DNA from: AC-32 sp038237925
Lineage (GTDB): Bacteria > Actinomycetota > Thermoleophilia > Gaiellales > Gaiellaceae
DNA: 64,000 nucleotides
Direction of reading: 5' to 3'
Assembly (NCBI GenBank): GCA_038237925.1
Contig: JBBRYF010000003.1
Span: forward strand, 62,001 to 126,000
The notes beneath the pieces were generated by a model. It was not told where the DNA came from, made no database searches, and saw only the letters and a list, made by a program, of their open reading frames with translations. Positions 6,580-18,551 of the stretch are shown one piece after another. Within the stretch, counting starts at the first letter, position 1. Every line of letters starts with the position of its first letter. Both the position numbers and the translations under genes were made by a program.

Positions 6580-8620
6580 CCACGCGGCTCCGGTTGCCGG
6601 CGGAGTCGACGGCGTACGCGGTCAGGCCCCGCACCGGGCCGCGGTGCGCGAGGTGGACGAGCCCGGCCCGCCGCACCCTCAGCCGTCGCCGGCGGCCGTT
6701 GACCGCCACGACCAGCGAGCCCGGCTCCGAGACGCGGAAGACGAGAGACCCTCGAGAGACGAGGCGCAGCGACGGCGGGTGACGATCGATCCGCACCAAC
6801 ACACGCTGGACCACCTCGAGCAGCGAGTCCGTCGCCCGAACGGCAACCGTGTACCGCCCGTCCGGGAGCCCGCTTCCGTCCCAGCTCAGCTGCTGCGCTC
6901 CGGGCGCGGAGTCCTGCTCGAGCAGCGTCGCCATGACCCGGGTCCCGCGTAGCACCAGCACGTCCACGTGCGCCGGGTTCTGCAGGGTGAACGAGAGCCC
7001 TACCGCGTCGAGCACGCCGTCGTCATTCGGGGAGAACGCCGGGGTGTCGGCCGCCGTAGCCGCGAGCGTGCGGTCGATCGAGAAGCGCACCGCGGACTGA
7101 ACCTGCTTGGCAACCACGGTCGCGATCAGCGTGAGCCGGTAGCGGCCGTCCGGAAGCGCCTCCGGGTTCCAGGTGAGCTCCTGCTTGCCGGCCGCACGCG
7201 AGCCGTTGAAGAGCGTGGCCAGGACGTTCCCCGCCGCGTCCTGCACCGTCACGTTGACCGTTGCTGCGGCCGACAGCCTGTACGCGACCTTCCCATCGTC
7301 GCCGCGCCCGTCGCCGTTCGGCGAGAGGATCGCCGGCGTGACGCTCAGCCTCTGCACGGAGAGAGGCGCCGGCGCCTCGCCGATCGAGCCTGTCGCCGCC
7401 CGCATCTGCGGGGCGGTGATCGCCCACGTGTAGTGACCCTCCGGCACGGCGCTCGCATCCCAGGTCCAGTCGACGCGCGTGCCTGTCCCGGTGCTGGACG
7501 CGACGGTCGTGCCTGTCGAGTCGCGAACGGTCACGGTCCAGCCGGCCTCGCCCGAAAGTCGCGCAGTGAACCGGATCGGCCCCCCGATCGCGCCGCTGAC
7601 AGTGGGCGAGTAGAGCTTCGGAAGCCCCGTCCTCGCGACCGCCGAGCGGATCGACGGAAGCTGCCCGTAGAGGCTCGCACCTGGGCAGCTCGTCGGGTAG
7701 GCGTCGCGGTGGCCGGAGATCGCGCGCAGCGTGACCGCCCTGCCGGCGGGGTAGCGCGGGTTCCCCGCCGAGACGCGCACGACGCTCGAGAGCGGGTCGA
7801 CGTGCGCGAGGTCGAGCCGCCAGGCGATCAGCGAGACGAGCGCGGCACGGGCTGCCGGCGTGATCGAGGTCGAGCTGTAGTCGCCGATCACAGCGACCCC
7901 GACCGAGCCGCTGTTGAAGCCCATCGCGTGAGCGCCGACGACCGGCCTCGTCATCCCGCCGTAGCGGCCTTCGAAGATCTGGCCGTACTTGTCGACGAGA
8001 AAGCTGTAGCCGATGTCGTTCCAGCCGTTGCCCTTGACGTGGTAGAGCTCGATCGCCCGCACGATCGAGGCGGACTGCGACTTCGAGTAGGCGTTCGAAC
8101 CCGCGGTGTGATGGACGATCGCGAGGTGGATCCCGTCGGCGTAGTAGGGAGCCGCGCGGCGGATCGACTCGTCGGCGTGCCAGCCGGCCCGCGTCACGAT
8201 CGACGGGGCGCCTGCGATCTCGGCGCGCTTGACGAGGCCCGCCGGGTTCCGGCTGCGGACGAGCACCGCCCTGAGCCGAGTCACACGGCCGTCCGCCCGG
8301 TACTCGATCCGGCTCGACGGCCCCGTCCAGAACGGCTCGCCGACGCGCCAGCCGCGTGTCGTCCGTTCCCGGCCTCGGTCGGGCGCCGCGTCCTCCTCCG
8401 CCGACAGCCGCCACGAACTCCAGCGCCCGGCAAGGTCGCGCGTCCGGAAACGGACGAGCCCCGGGCCGCGCCAGTGGAAGCCGACGAGCTCGAAGGTGCC
8501 TGGCGAGAGCACGCGCCGCGCAGCCTGCGGCTGGAGGTCTCGCTGCTGTACGAGCCCGGCGGCGAGTGCGGAACCGGGCATCACGGCGGCGAGGACGGCT
8601 GCGATTAGTAGCGACTTCAA
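6563..8620 (-). CDS. Secreted N-acetylmuramoyl-L-alanine amidase / PGRP-like protein with FlgD-type repeats
   Basis: 685 residues. An N-terminal signal peptide (MKSLLIAAVLAAVMPGSALA) points to export. An Amidase_2/PGRP domain spans about residues 140-340: IVHHTAGSN gives one zinc His, GHRDAYPTSCPGA gives the second His and the Cys ligand, and YSFLVDKYGQIFEGR is typical of PGRP. The catalytic set therefore looks intact for cleaving the amide between muramic acid and the stem peptide. After it come repeated Ig-like modules resembling FlgD/gliding-type C-terminal domains, with SPNGDGRGDD and SPNDDGVLDA motifs that look calcium-binding, and WNPEALPDGRYRLTL-type strands. TTG 8620 is the start. It diverges from the NfeD gene. 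The catalytic call is firm; a wall-anchoring role for the repeats is inference. Confidence 0.85.
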   Translation of the reverse strand: MKSLLIAAVLAAVMPGSALAAGLVQQRDLQPQAARRVLSPGTFELVGFHWRGPGLVRFRTRDLAGRWSSWRLSAEEDAAPDRGRERTTRGWRVGEPFWTGPSSRIEYRADGRVTRLRAVLVRSRNPAGLVKRAEIAGAPSIVTRAGWHADESIRRAAPYYADGIHLAIVHHTAGSNAYSKSQSASIVRAIELYHVKGNGWNDIGYSFLVDKYGQIFEGRYGGMTRPVVGAHAMGFNSGSVGVAVIGDYSSTSITPAARAALVSLIAWRLDLAHVDPLSSVVRVSAGNPRYPAGRAVTLRAISGHRDAYPTSCPGASLYGQLPSIRSAVARTGLPKLYSPTVSGAIGGPIRFTARLSGEAGWTVTVRDSTGTTVASSTGTGTRVDWTWDASAVPEGHYTWAITAPQMRAATGSIGEAPAPLSVQRLSVTPAILSPNGDGRGDDGKVAYRLSAAATVNVTVQDAAGNVLATLFNGSRAAGKQELTWNPEALPDGRYRLTLIATVVAKQVQSAVRFSIDRTLAATAADTPAFSPNDDGVLDAVGLSFTLQNPAHVDVLVLRGTRVMATLLEQDSAPGAQQLSWDGSGLPDGRYTVAVRATDSLLEVVQRVLVRIDRHPPSLRLVSRGSLVFRVSEPGSLVVAVNGRRRRLRVRRAGLVHLAHRGPVRGLTAYAVDSAGNRSRVVSFRR

Positions 8621-8702
8621 GGAACGACCCGACTTCGAGAGTCGCAGAGGACTTCCTCGCCCGCAAGGAAAACCGCTGCTCGCTGATAGAATCTTTACGA
8701 CC

Positions 8703-10001
8703 GTGAAAGGGCCGTTCTTGCGGGCATTTTTCGGCTCGGTGGCAGCGGCCCTCGCCGTTCCGGCACTTGCTCTCGCCGCCTCCTCCGGGCAGCCCCGCGT
8801 GCTCGCGATTCACTTCGAGCTGGAGGTCAACCCGGTCACCTCGAGCTATCTCGACCACGAGCTCGACGCGGCGCAGAAGAATCACTACGACGCCGCGGTG
8901 ATCGTACTCGACACTCCAGGCGGGCTCTCGGAGTCGATGCGGAAGATCGTCAAGAAGGAGATCGGCCTCAAGATCCCGGTGATCGTCTACGTCTCGCCGA
9001 GCGGCGCACGGGCCGCCTCGGCAGGGGTCTGGATCACGGAAGCCGCCGACATCGCGGCCATGGCTCCGGCGACGAACATCGGCTCCTCGACTCCGATCGA
9101 CTCGAGTGGCCAGAACCTCGGCTCCGACCTGCGCCGGAAGGTGATCAACGACGCGGTCGCCTCCCTGACGAGCCTCATGCGCTTCCACCATCGCGACGCC
9201 GCATGGGCCGCGCTGGCCGTGCGGAAGGCCTCGAACCTCGACGAGCAGAACGCGAAGAAGATGAACGTCGTCGACGTGCTCGCACCCTCGCTGCCCGCCC
9301 TGCTCAACAAGCTCGACGGTCGCAAGACGATCGGCAAGGGCTTCACGCTGCACACCGCCAACGCCCAGATCGTCTCCGTCAACCCCGGCTTCTTCACGGG
9401 TCTCTTGAACACGCTGATCGACCCGAACCTGATCCCCCTGCTCTTTCTCGCGGGGATCGCGGGACTAGGCTTCGAGATCTTCCACCCGGGCGTCGTGCTC
9501 CCGGGCGCGCTCGGCGGCGTCTCGCTCGTGCTCGCGCTGTTCGGCTTCGCCGTGCTCCCGATCAGCTGGGCCGGCCTCGCGCTGCTGATCCTCGGCGCGG
9601 CGTTGCTCGTGATCGACGCGCACGTGATTACCCACGGCGCGCTCACGGTGTCGGGGCTGATCAGCATGGTCGTCGGGTCGCTGCTGCTCTTCCACAACGC
9701 GCCGGCGCCGTACAACCAGCACAACACCCCGCTGCTCGTCGGCTTCGCGATCGTGCTCGGCGGCATCTGGGCCTTCGCGATGACGAAGGCGGTCCAGGTC
9801 CGGCGGAGCCCCGTGGCCGTCGGCCCGCAGACGATGGTGGGCGAGGTCGGCCAGGTCAGGCGCGACGATTTGGTCTTCGTGCAGGGCGAGCTCTGGCGCG
9901 CCCGGACGGCGGGCGGCGAGCTGCTGCATCCGGGCGAGCGGGTGCGAGTTGCCGGAGTCGGCCCGGAGCTCACGCTGCTCGTGGAACCGCTGGCCGAGTA
10001 G
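8703..10001 (+). CDS. NfeD-like membrane serine protease (NfeD1b class)
   Basis: 432 residues. A signal peptide (to about residue 25) precedes a ClpP/SppA-like protease domain (about 30-210) with VLDTPGGLSESM and SGARAASAGVWI, whose Ser is the likely nucleophile. Four hydrophobic segments follow (about 235-345), and the C-terminus (from about 370: GPQTMVGEVGQVRRDD) is the OB-fold NfeD domain. Such proteins pair with stomatin/slipin in membrane quality control, and a slipin gene follows after 10 bp. GTG 8703 sits about ten bases after a TAGAAT (8687-8692) that could be a -10 box, so the transcript may have almost no leader. Confidence 0.9.
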   Translation: MKGPFLRAFFGSVAAALAVPALALAASSGQPRVLAIHFELEVNPVTSSYLDHELDAAQKNHYDAAVIVLDTPGGLSESMRKIVKKEIGLKIPVIVYVSPSGARAASAGVWITEAADIAAMAPATNIGSSTPIDSSGQNLGSDLRRKVINDAVASLTSLMRFHHRDAAWAALAVRKASNLDEQNAKKMNVVDVLAPSLPALLNKLDGRKTIGKGFTLHTANAQIVSVNPGFFTGLLNTLIDPNLIPLLFLAGIAGLGFEIFHPGVVLPGALGGVSLVLALFGFAVLPISWAGLALLILGAALLVIDAHVITHGALTVSGLISMVVGSLLLFHNAPAPYNQHNTPLLVGFAIVLGGIWAFAMTKAVQVRRSPVAVGPQTMVGEVGQVRRDDLVFVQGELWRARTAGGELLHPGERVRVAGVGPELTLLVEPLAE

Positions 10002-10011
10002 GATCTCCTTC

Positions 10012-10776
10012 GTGGCCGCCGCGGCAATCATCGTCGTCGTACTCCTGTTCATCGTCGTGCTCTTCCTGGTCTCGGCGATCAAGGTGGCGCGCGAATACGA
10101 GCGCGGGATCGTCTTCCGACTCGGGCGGCTCCTGCCGGAGCCGAAGGGCCCGGGCCTGTTCATTCTGATTCCGATCGTCGACCGGATGGTCAAGGTCGAC
10201 CTCCGCACGATCACGCTGAACATCCCGCCGCAGGAAGTGATCACCAAGGACAACGTCCCGGCGCGGGTGAACGCCGTCGCCTACTTCCGGATCGTCGAGC
10301 CGAAGAACGCGATCGTCCAGATCGAGAACTTCATGGTCGCGACTTCGCAAATCGCGCAGACGACGCTGCGGTCGGTGCTCGGCCAGCACCTGCTGGACGA
10401 GCTGCTCTCGGAGCGCGACAAGATCAACGCGATCCTGCAGGAGATCATCGACGAGGCGACGTCGCCCTGGGGCATCAAGGTCTCGATCGTCGAGGTCAAG
10501 GACGTCGAGATTCCCTCCGGGATGCAGCGCGCGATGGCGCGGCAGGCCGAGGCCGAGCGCGAGCGGCGCGCGAAGGTGATCAATGCCGAGGGCGAGTTCC
10601 AGGCCTCCGAGCGGCTGAAGGACGCGGCACTCGTGATCGAGGAGCACCCGATCGCGCTCCAGCTGCGCTACCTGCAGACACTGCTGGAGCTTGGCTCGTC
10701 GCAGTCGACGACGATCGTCTTCCCCGCGCCGATCGACCTGCTGACGCCGTTCCTCGAGCGCGTCAAGAAGTCCTGA
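10012..10776 (+). CDS. Slipin (stomatin/prohibitin/SPFH family)
   Basis: 254 residues. One hydrophobic segment (about residues 2-22) anchors the protein; the SPFH/band-7 domain follows, with YERGIVFRLGRLLPEPKGPGLF, PPQEVITKDNVPARVNAVAYFR and VEIPSGMQRAMARQAEAERERRAKVI. The last part is a predicted coiled coil that drives oligomer formation. Slipins build membrane-bound rings and are clipped by the partner NfeD protease, which is encoded directly upstream. The start is GTG 10012; the following GalT-like frame overlaps its stop codon. Function in this organism is inferred from family and pairing. Confidence 0.92.
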   Translation: MAAAAIIVVVLLFIVVLFLVSAIKVAREYERGIVFRLGRLLPEPKGPGLFILIPIVDRMVKVDLRTITLNIPPQEVITKDNVPARVNAVAYFRIVEPKNAIVQIENFMVATSQIAQTTLRSVLGQHLLDELLSERDKINAILQEIIDEATSPWGIKVSIVEVKDVEIPSGMQRAMARQAEAERERRAKVINAEGEFQASERLKDAALVIEEHPIALQLRYLQTLLELGSSQSTTIVFPAPIDLLTPFLERVKKS

Positions 10777-11648
10777 CTCCGGACCTGCGGGTCGACCCGC
10801 TCTCCGGCCGCTTTGTCGCGGTCGCGTCGGGCCGCTCGGGCCGCCCGGGAGCCAGTTCCCCGCGGCTCGAGCCCGCCTCCGCCGAGGAGCTCGAGTCCTG
10901 CCCGTTCTGCGAGGGGCGCGAGGATCGCACGCCGCCCGAGGTGCTCGCGCTGCCGGCCGAGGGCCGCAAGCCGGACACCCCCGGCTGGAACGTGCGCGTC
11001 GTGCCGAACAAGTACCCCGCCTTCGAGCGGCAGGAGGTGATCGTCCATTCGCCCGAGCACGCCCGCTCAATCGCCGAGCTCGGCGCGGCGCAGCTCGGCC
11101 TCGTCGCCGAGGCCTGGCGCCTGCGGGCCGAGGATGCACGTGAGCAGGGCCGGACGCTCTTTGCCGGGATCAACGAGGGCCGCGCTGCCGGCGCAAGCCT
11201 GCTGCACTCGCATTCGCAGCTCGTCTGGCTCGATGCCGAGCCGCCGATCCCGAGGGCCGAGGGCGGTGACGGTTGCCGCCTGTGCGACTACCTCGAGCTC
11301 GAGCGCGGCGAAGGCACCCGCGTCGTCGAAGACGCCGGCGGGCTCGTCCTCCTCTGCCCCTATGCGAGCCGCTCGCCGTTCGAGTGCCTGATCGCGCCGG
11401 TCGAGCACGACGGCGACGGCTTCGAAAGCCCGCTGCTCGGCGCCGCGCTCGAGGTGGCCGCGGAGGCGCTGCGCCGTCTTGCAGCGCTCGACGGCCCGCG
11501 CCCTGCGAACCTCTGGCTGCATGAGGCGGGACACTGGCACCTCGAGCTCTTGCCGCGCCTGAACGTGTACGCGTCGCTCGAGCTCGGCGCCGGCCACTAC
11601 ATCAACACGCTCGCGCCGGAGCGCGCAGCGGAGGAGCTCCGCCGCTAG
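10773..11648 (+). CDS. Galactose-1-phosphate uridylyltransferase-like protein (HIT superfamily)
   Basis: About 291 residues. CPFCEGREDRTPPE gives a zinc-type Cys pair, VVPNKYPAF and HSPEH are GalT landmarks, and GASLLHSHSQLV carries the His-x-His-x-Gln active-site triad; a second half-domain ends with WLHEAGHWHLELLPR. The enzyme family swaps UMP between UDP-glucose and a sugar phosphate. No ATG, GTG or TTG lies upstream of the conserved N-terminal block LRVDPLSGRFVAV; the first GTG is at 10941, after the Cys pair. I therefore choose CTG 10773, which overlaps the slipin stop as CTGA, mirroring the ATGA/GTGA overlaps seen across this window. CTG 10785 is the alternative. Confidence 0.8.
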   Translation: MTPDLRVDPLSGRFVAVASGRSGRPGASSPRLEPASAEELESCPFCEGREDRTPPEVLALPAEGRKPDTPGWNVRVVPNKYPAFERQEVIVHSPEHARSIAELGAAQLGLVAEAWRLRAEDAREQGRTLFAGINEGRAAGASLLHSHSQLVWLDAEPPIPRAEGGDGCRLCDYLELERGEGTRVVEDAGGLVLLCPYASRSPFECLIAPVEHDGDGFESPLLGAALEVAAEALRRLAALDGPRPANLWLHEAGHWHLELLPRLNVYASLELGAGHYINTLAPERAAEELRR

Positions 11649-11944
11649 CTCGCGGGCGTGCCGTCGGTCTCGCGGAAGCGCCGCGCGGCCTCGATTGCCG
11701 CGCCCAGGTTCAGGCCCTTGTCCTTCGCCTGCTTGATCAGCATCACCGTCTCGAGCGCCTCGATGTCGTAGATGCGCTGCTTGTTCCCCTTCGTCGGGAT
11801 CTGGGCCTTGTTGGTCCAGTAGTCGAGCTGCATCTTCGAGATGCCGACGATGTGGCACACCTGCCCGAGGTAGAGCTCGATCTTGTCGAGGTGCTCGGCC
11901 AGGTCGATCGGCTCGAGAAAGTCCGCTGCCTTGTCGTACACCAT
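11645..11944 (-). CDS. Small MerR-type DNA-binding regulator
   Basis: 99 residues. The region from about residue 28 (GQVCHIVGISKMQLDYWTNKAQIPTKG) is a MerR-like helix-turn-helix with wing, where Tyr-Trp replaces the usual RyYE-type segment; NKQRIYDIEALETVMLIKQ continues the MerR pattern. There is no effector domain. AAGGA just before the start favours GTG 11941 as much as ATG 11944. It lies 84 bp downstream of gyrA on the same strand and converges with the GalT-like gene with a 4-bp overlap. The target is unknown; placement after gyrA suggests transcription with the replication operon, which is inference. Confidence 0.75.
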   Translation of the reverse strand: MVYDKAADFLEPIDLAEHLDKIELYLGQVCHIVGISKMQLDYWTNKAQIPTKGNKQRIYDIEALETVMLIKQAKDKGLNLGAAIEAARRFRETDGTPAS

Positions 11945-12028
11945 TTCCTTACGCCTCCCGCGCCGATGCTTCCTTGTTGAAAGTTATAGCGACCTGCTTC
12001 CAGTTATGGAAGGGCCACCGGCGCAGAC

Positions 12029-14576
<2,548 letters not shown>

Positions 14577-14584
<8 letters not shown>

Positions 14585-16967
14585 CGAGGAACTTGACGTC
14601 GGTCGCGTTCTGCTCGATGAAGTCGCGGCGCGGCTCCACCTGGTCGCCCATCAGGCGCGAGAACCAGAGGTCCGCAGCCGACGCGTCCTCGACGTCGACA
14701 CGGATCAGCATTCGGCGAGCCGGGTCCATCGTCGTCTCCCAGAGCTGGCCGTGGTTCATCTCGCCGAGGCCCTTGAAGCGGCTGATCTGGATTCCCTCCT
14801 TTGCGAGGGTGATCGACTCGTCGCGCAGATCCTCGAAGGTCTCGGCCTCAGCGGTCTTCTTGCCCAGCTTGAGCGAGAAGGGCGGCAGGCCGCCCGCGAT
14901 CTCGGCGAGCCGGCCGTAGGTGCGGCGCACGTGTTCGTAGATCGGGGAGCTGAGGAGCTCCTTCGGAACGGAGACGTCGGTCGCCGCGCTCGTCTCTACC
15001 TCGACCATCTTCACGCGCACGCCGTCGGCGTCTGCGGAGAGGATCGAGAAGGCGTACCCGTTGGCCGGGGCTGCCTCGAGCACGCGCGCGACGTCCTTCG
15101 GGTCGGCGGCGTCGCTCTCGACCAGGCGGTGCGCGATCACGAAGTCCGCGGGCAGCGAGCCGAAGTCCGAGCGCAGCCGCGCGGACCAGCCCTCGAATTC
15201 GGTCAAGGCGCGCTGGAAGCGCCCGTAGCGCGACTCGGTCAGCTTGACCGGTGCGCCCCCACGAGAGCTGATCTCGAGCTCAGGGAACTTCTCGCGGACG
15301 AGCAGCTCCTCCAGCTGGATGTCCTTGATCAGGTAGCTCTCCCGCCCCCCGATCTTCGCCAGATAGAGCGGCGGCACGGCGATGTAGATGTGCCCGCGGT
15401 CGAAGAGCTCCGGCATGTGGCGGTAGAGGAAGGTCAGGATCAGCGTCCGGATGTGGGCGCCGTCCACGTCGGCGTCGGTCATCACGATGACGCGGTTGTA
15501 GCGGAGCTTGGCGAGGTCGAACTCCTCGCCGATCCCGGTGCCGATCACCTGGACGAGCGACTGGATCTCGGTGTTCGAGAGCACCTTCCCGATCCGGTTC
15601 TTCTCGCTGTTGATGATCTTCCCGCGCAGCGGCAGGATCGCCTGGTTCGACTTGTCACGCGCCTGTTTCGCCGAGCCGCCGGCGGAGTCGCCCTCGACGA
15701 TGAAGAGCTCGGTCAGCTCGGGGTCGCGGATCTGGCAATCGGCGAACTTCTTCGCCATCCCGCCGCCGAAGGCGCCCTTGCGGCGCGTCAGCTCGCGGGC
15801 CTTGCGCGCCGCCTGCCTTGCGCGCGCCGCGGAGATCGCCTTGAGGATGATCTGCTTGGCGTCGGTGGGGTTCTCCTCGAGGAACTCCGCCAGGCCGGCG
15901 TTGACGGTTTGCTCGACGAAGCCCCGAACCCAGGGGTTGCCGAGCTTCGTCTTGGTCTGGCCCTCGAACTGCGGCTCCTGGAGCTTCACCGAGATCACGG
16001 CCGCCAGCCCCTCGCGCGCGTCCTCGCCCTCGAGGTTGTCGTCCTTCTCCTTCAGCAGCGCCTTGTCCCGCGCGTACTTGTTCAACGTGCGAGTCAGCGC
16101 GGCGTTGAAGCCCGAGAGGTGCGTCCCGCCTTCGTGGGTGTTGATGTTGTTCGCGAACGAGAACACCGACTCGACGTACTTGGTATTCCACTGCATCGCG
16201 ACCTCGATCTGACCCTGGTCGTTGGCGCCTTCGAAGTAGACGACGTGCTTGTGGACGGGATCCTTGGACTCGTTGATGTAGCCGACGAAGTCGCGGATGC
16301 CGCCCTCGTACAGGAATTCCTGCGTCTCGCCGCCGGCGCGCTCGTCGGTGAGGACGATGCGCAGCCCGCGTGTCAGGAATGCGGTCTCACGCAGCCGCTG
16401 GACGAGCGTGTCGGTCGACAGCTCGAGCTCCTCGAAGATCTCGGCGTCGGGCATGTACGAGATCGTCGTCCCCGACTCGCCCTTCGGGACCGTGCCGACC
16501 ACTTCCATCTCGGTCGTAGGGACCCCGCGCGCGAATTCCTGGTGATAGTTCTTGCCGTCGCGGCGGACGTCCACCTTCAGCCACTCGGACAGAGCATTGA
16601 CGACCGAGATCCCGACGCCGTGCAGCCCGCCCGACACCTTGTAGCCGTTGCCGCCGAACTTGCCGCCGGCGTGGAGCTTCGTCAGCACGACCGTCAGCGC
16701 CGGCAATCCCTGCTCCGGCATCACGTCGACAGGGATGCCCGACCCCTTGTCCTTGACCGTCACTGAGTTGTCCGGGTGGAGGATCACCTCGAGGCAGTCG
16801 TTACGGCCCGCGAGGGCCTCGTCGACCGAGTTGTCGACAACCTCGTAGACCAGGTGATGGAGCCCTCGGGCCCCGGTCGAGCCGATATACATGCCCGGTC
16901 GCAGCCGAACGGGCTCGAGGCCCTCGAGAACGGTGATGTCCTTAGCGGTATAAGTAGACTCAGGCAT
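14577..16967 (-). CDS. gyrB: DNA gyrase subunit B with a large TOPRIM insertion
   Basis: 796 residues. GHKL ATPase at the N-terminus (EVVDNSVDEA, DKGSGIPVD, GGLHGVGISVVNAL), transducer domain, then TOPRIM (IVEGDSAGGSAKQ, MTDADVDGAHIRTL) and the C-terminal tail MGDQVEPRRDFIEQNA. Actinobacterial GyrB is usually about 650-680 residues; here roughly 150 extra residues lie between about 545 and 715 (after RESYLIKD, before EGIQISRFKGLGEMN), at the position of the E. coli-type insertion. The start is GTG 16967 (MPESTYTAKDITVLEGL). It is followed by gyrA with an 8-bp overlap. Confidence 0.97.
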
Positions 16968-17010
16968 GAAAAAAGCCCTGCAAGTTCAGCATTTCCGGGC
17001 TGCGACCAGT

Positions 17011-17478
17011 CTACCAGACAGCGCGGCCGTCACCGGCACGCGCGAGGCTCAAACGCGCAGCTTTTTCTACCGATTTGCGAAGTTCTTCGGACTCGATCGG
17101 CGCAGCCAGCTCCTGCGCCTCCCGCACCTGCTCGGGCGTCGGGTCCGGAACGGGCGGCCGGCGCGTCTCAGCCGCCGGCTGCGGGAGCTCGGGGAGCGGT
17201 CCCGGCGCGAAGCGCAAGCGCGTCGGCGCGGCCTCGCCGAGGGCCTCGCGCAGGCGGCCGGCGATCTCGGACTCGAGCTGCTGCAGCTCGAACGCCCAGG
17301 TCGACGATGACGCGGAGACCCGCAGCATCCCGTCGCGGGCGATGCGAGCGGGCCACGCGTTGGCGGCCAGCGTCTCGCCGACCGCTTCAGGCCACGCCGC
17401 GACCAGGTCGGCCATCTCGCCCGCGCTCCCGAAGCGGCCGAGCTCGCGCCTGACCTCGCTCCCGATCGGCTCCATCAT
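17011..17478 (-). CDS. DciA-like (DUF721) replicative helicase-loading protein
   Basis: 155 residues. The N-terminal 90 residues carry the DUF721 pattern: LVAAWPEAVGETLAANAWPARIARDGMLRV and STWAFELQQLESEI, a KH-like fold that in DciA helps load the DnaB helicase. The C-terminal part is Pro/Glu-rich and variable. The position between recF and gyrB is classic for actinobacterial DUF721 genes. ATG 17478 overlaps the recF stop by 4 bp. The family call is good; the helicase-loading role is taken from work on other DciA proteins. Confidence 0.85.
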   Translation of the reverse strand: MMEPIGSEVRRELGRFGSAGEMADLVAAWPEAVGETLAANAWPARIARDGMLRVSASSSTWAFELQQLESEIAGRLREALGEAAPTRLRFAPGPLPELPQPAAETRRPPVPDPTPEQVREAQELAAPIESEELRKSVEKAARLSLARAGDGRAVW

Positions 17479-18551
17479 CCGGCCCGCACCTCGCTCGTGC
17501 CGTCGTCGCTCTGTTCGATCTCGAGCAGCTGCGACGGCTCTCCCGGAAGCGCGCTGCGGCTGGCGCTCGTGACGAGCGTCTGGCCGGAGGCCCGCAGGCG
17601 GTCGGCGAGGATGCGGCGGCGACCGCCGTCGAGCTCCGAGAGCACATCGTCGAGGAGGAGGAGCGGCCTCGTGCCGCGCCGCTCCTCGAGCAGCTCCGCC
17701 TCGCCGAGAAGCAGCGCGAGCACGGCCAGGCGCTGCTCGCCCTGGGAGCCGAACGTCCGCAGATCACGGTCGGCTGAGAGCACGCCGAGGTCGTCGAGGT
17801 GCGGCCCGGCTCCGGTCGCGCCGCGCTCGAGGTCGCGGTCGATCCGCTCCTCCAGCTGCGCAGCGGTGGGCGCGTCGCCGTCGTAGCGCAGCTCGGCCTG
17901 CGGCAGCCCCAGCTCGCCGGCCCGCTCGGTGAACCGCGGCTGCAACGCCGCGACCGTTTGGTGCCGGCCGGCGACGAGGTCGGCGGCGAGACGGCTGACC
18001 TGCTCGTTCCAGGGCGCGAGCGCCTCGCGGGACGAGACACCCTGCGCAACCCGCCGCAGCGCGGCATTGCGCTGCCCGACCGCGGCTCCGTACTCCGCCG
18101 AGAGACCCCCCCGTGACGGCGCGAGCCGGCCGAGCACGCGATCGAAGTAGGCGCGTCTTGCCGCCGGGCCGCCCTTCACGACCACGAGCCGGTCCGGGGT
18201 GAAGACGAGCGTCGTCACCTCGCTGCGCAGCTGCTCGGCGGCCCGCAGCCGCGCGCCGTTCACGGCCGCCCGCTTGCCGCTGCCGAGCTCGAGGGTGACC
18301 TCCAGCTCGAGCCCCACGCCGGCGCGGTCGCCGCGGAGAGCCACCCGTGCGGCGTCCTGTCCGAAGCGAACGAGCTGCGCGTCGGTGCGCGTCCGCGGCG
18401 AGAAGCCCTGCGTCCCGACGTGAAGCGACTCGAGCAGGTTGGTCTTACCCGCACCGTTCGGGCCCGTGACGAGAACGAGTCCCGGCTCCAGTCCCAGGTC
18501 GAGCTTGGAGTAGGAGCGAAAGTCCCTGAGCGCTACCGCGGCGACGATCAG
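17475..18551 (-). CDS. recF: DNA replication/repair protein RecF, apparent CTG start
   Basis: About 358 residues. RecF is an SMC-like ATPase that loads recombination factors at gaps. Walker A is GPNGAGKTN (near residue 32), the ABC signature region is FGSQGEQRLAVLALLL, and Walker B is PLLLLDDVLSELDGGRR. The first ATG/GTG/TTG in frame is GTG 18344, which would remove Walker A; the frame is open up to the dnaN stop (TAA, 18552-18554) and the very next codon is CTG 18549-18551, giving IVAAVALRDFRSYSKLDL, the expected RecF N-terminus. A CTG start is therefore the simplest reading. The end overlaps the DUF721 start by 4 bp. Confidence 0.9.
   Translation of the reverse strand: MIVAAVALRDFRSYSKLDLGLEPGLVLVTGPNGAGKTNLLESLHVGTQGFSPRTRTDAQLVRFGQDAARVALRGDRAGVGLELEVTLELGSGKRAAVNGARLRAAEQLRSEVTTLVFTPDRLVVVKGGPAARRAYFDRVLGRLAPSRGGLSAEYGAAVGQRNAALRRVAQGVSSREALAPWNEQVSRLAADLVAGRHQTVAALQPRFTERAGELGLPQAELRYDGDAPTAAQLEERIDRDLERGATGAGPHLDDLGVLSADRDLRTFGSQGEQRLAVLALLLGEAELLEERRGTRPLLLLDDVLSELDGGRRRILADRLRASGQTLVTSASRSALPGEPSQLLEIEQSDDGTSEVRAG

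Noticed and set aside
7023..9353. A 776-codon minus-strand frame across the amidase and NfeD genes
   Set aside because: It lies in another frame of the amidase and antisense to NfeD, with no recognisable domain.
14751..16766. A 671-codon plus-strand frame opposite gyrB
   Set aside because: The antisense of a firmly identified gyrB; its composition is typical of high-GC shadows.
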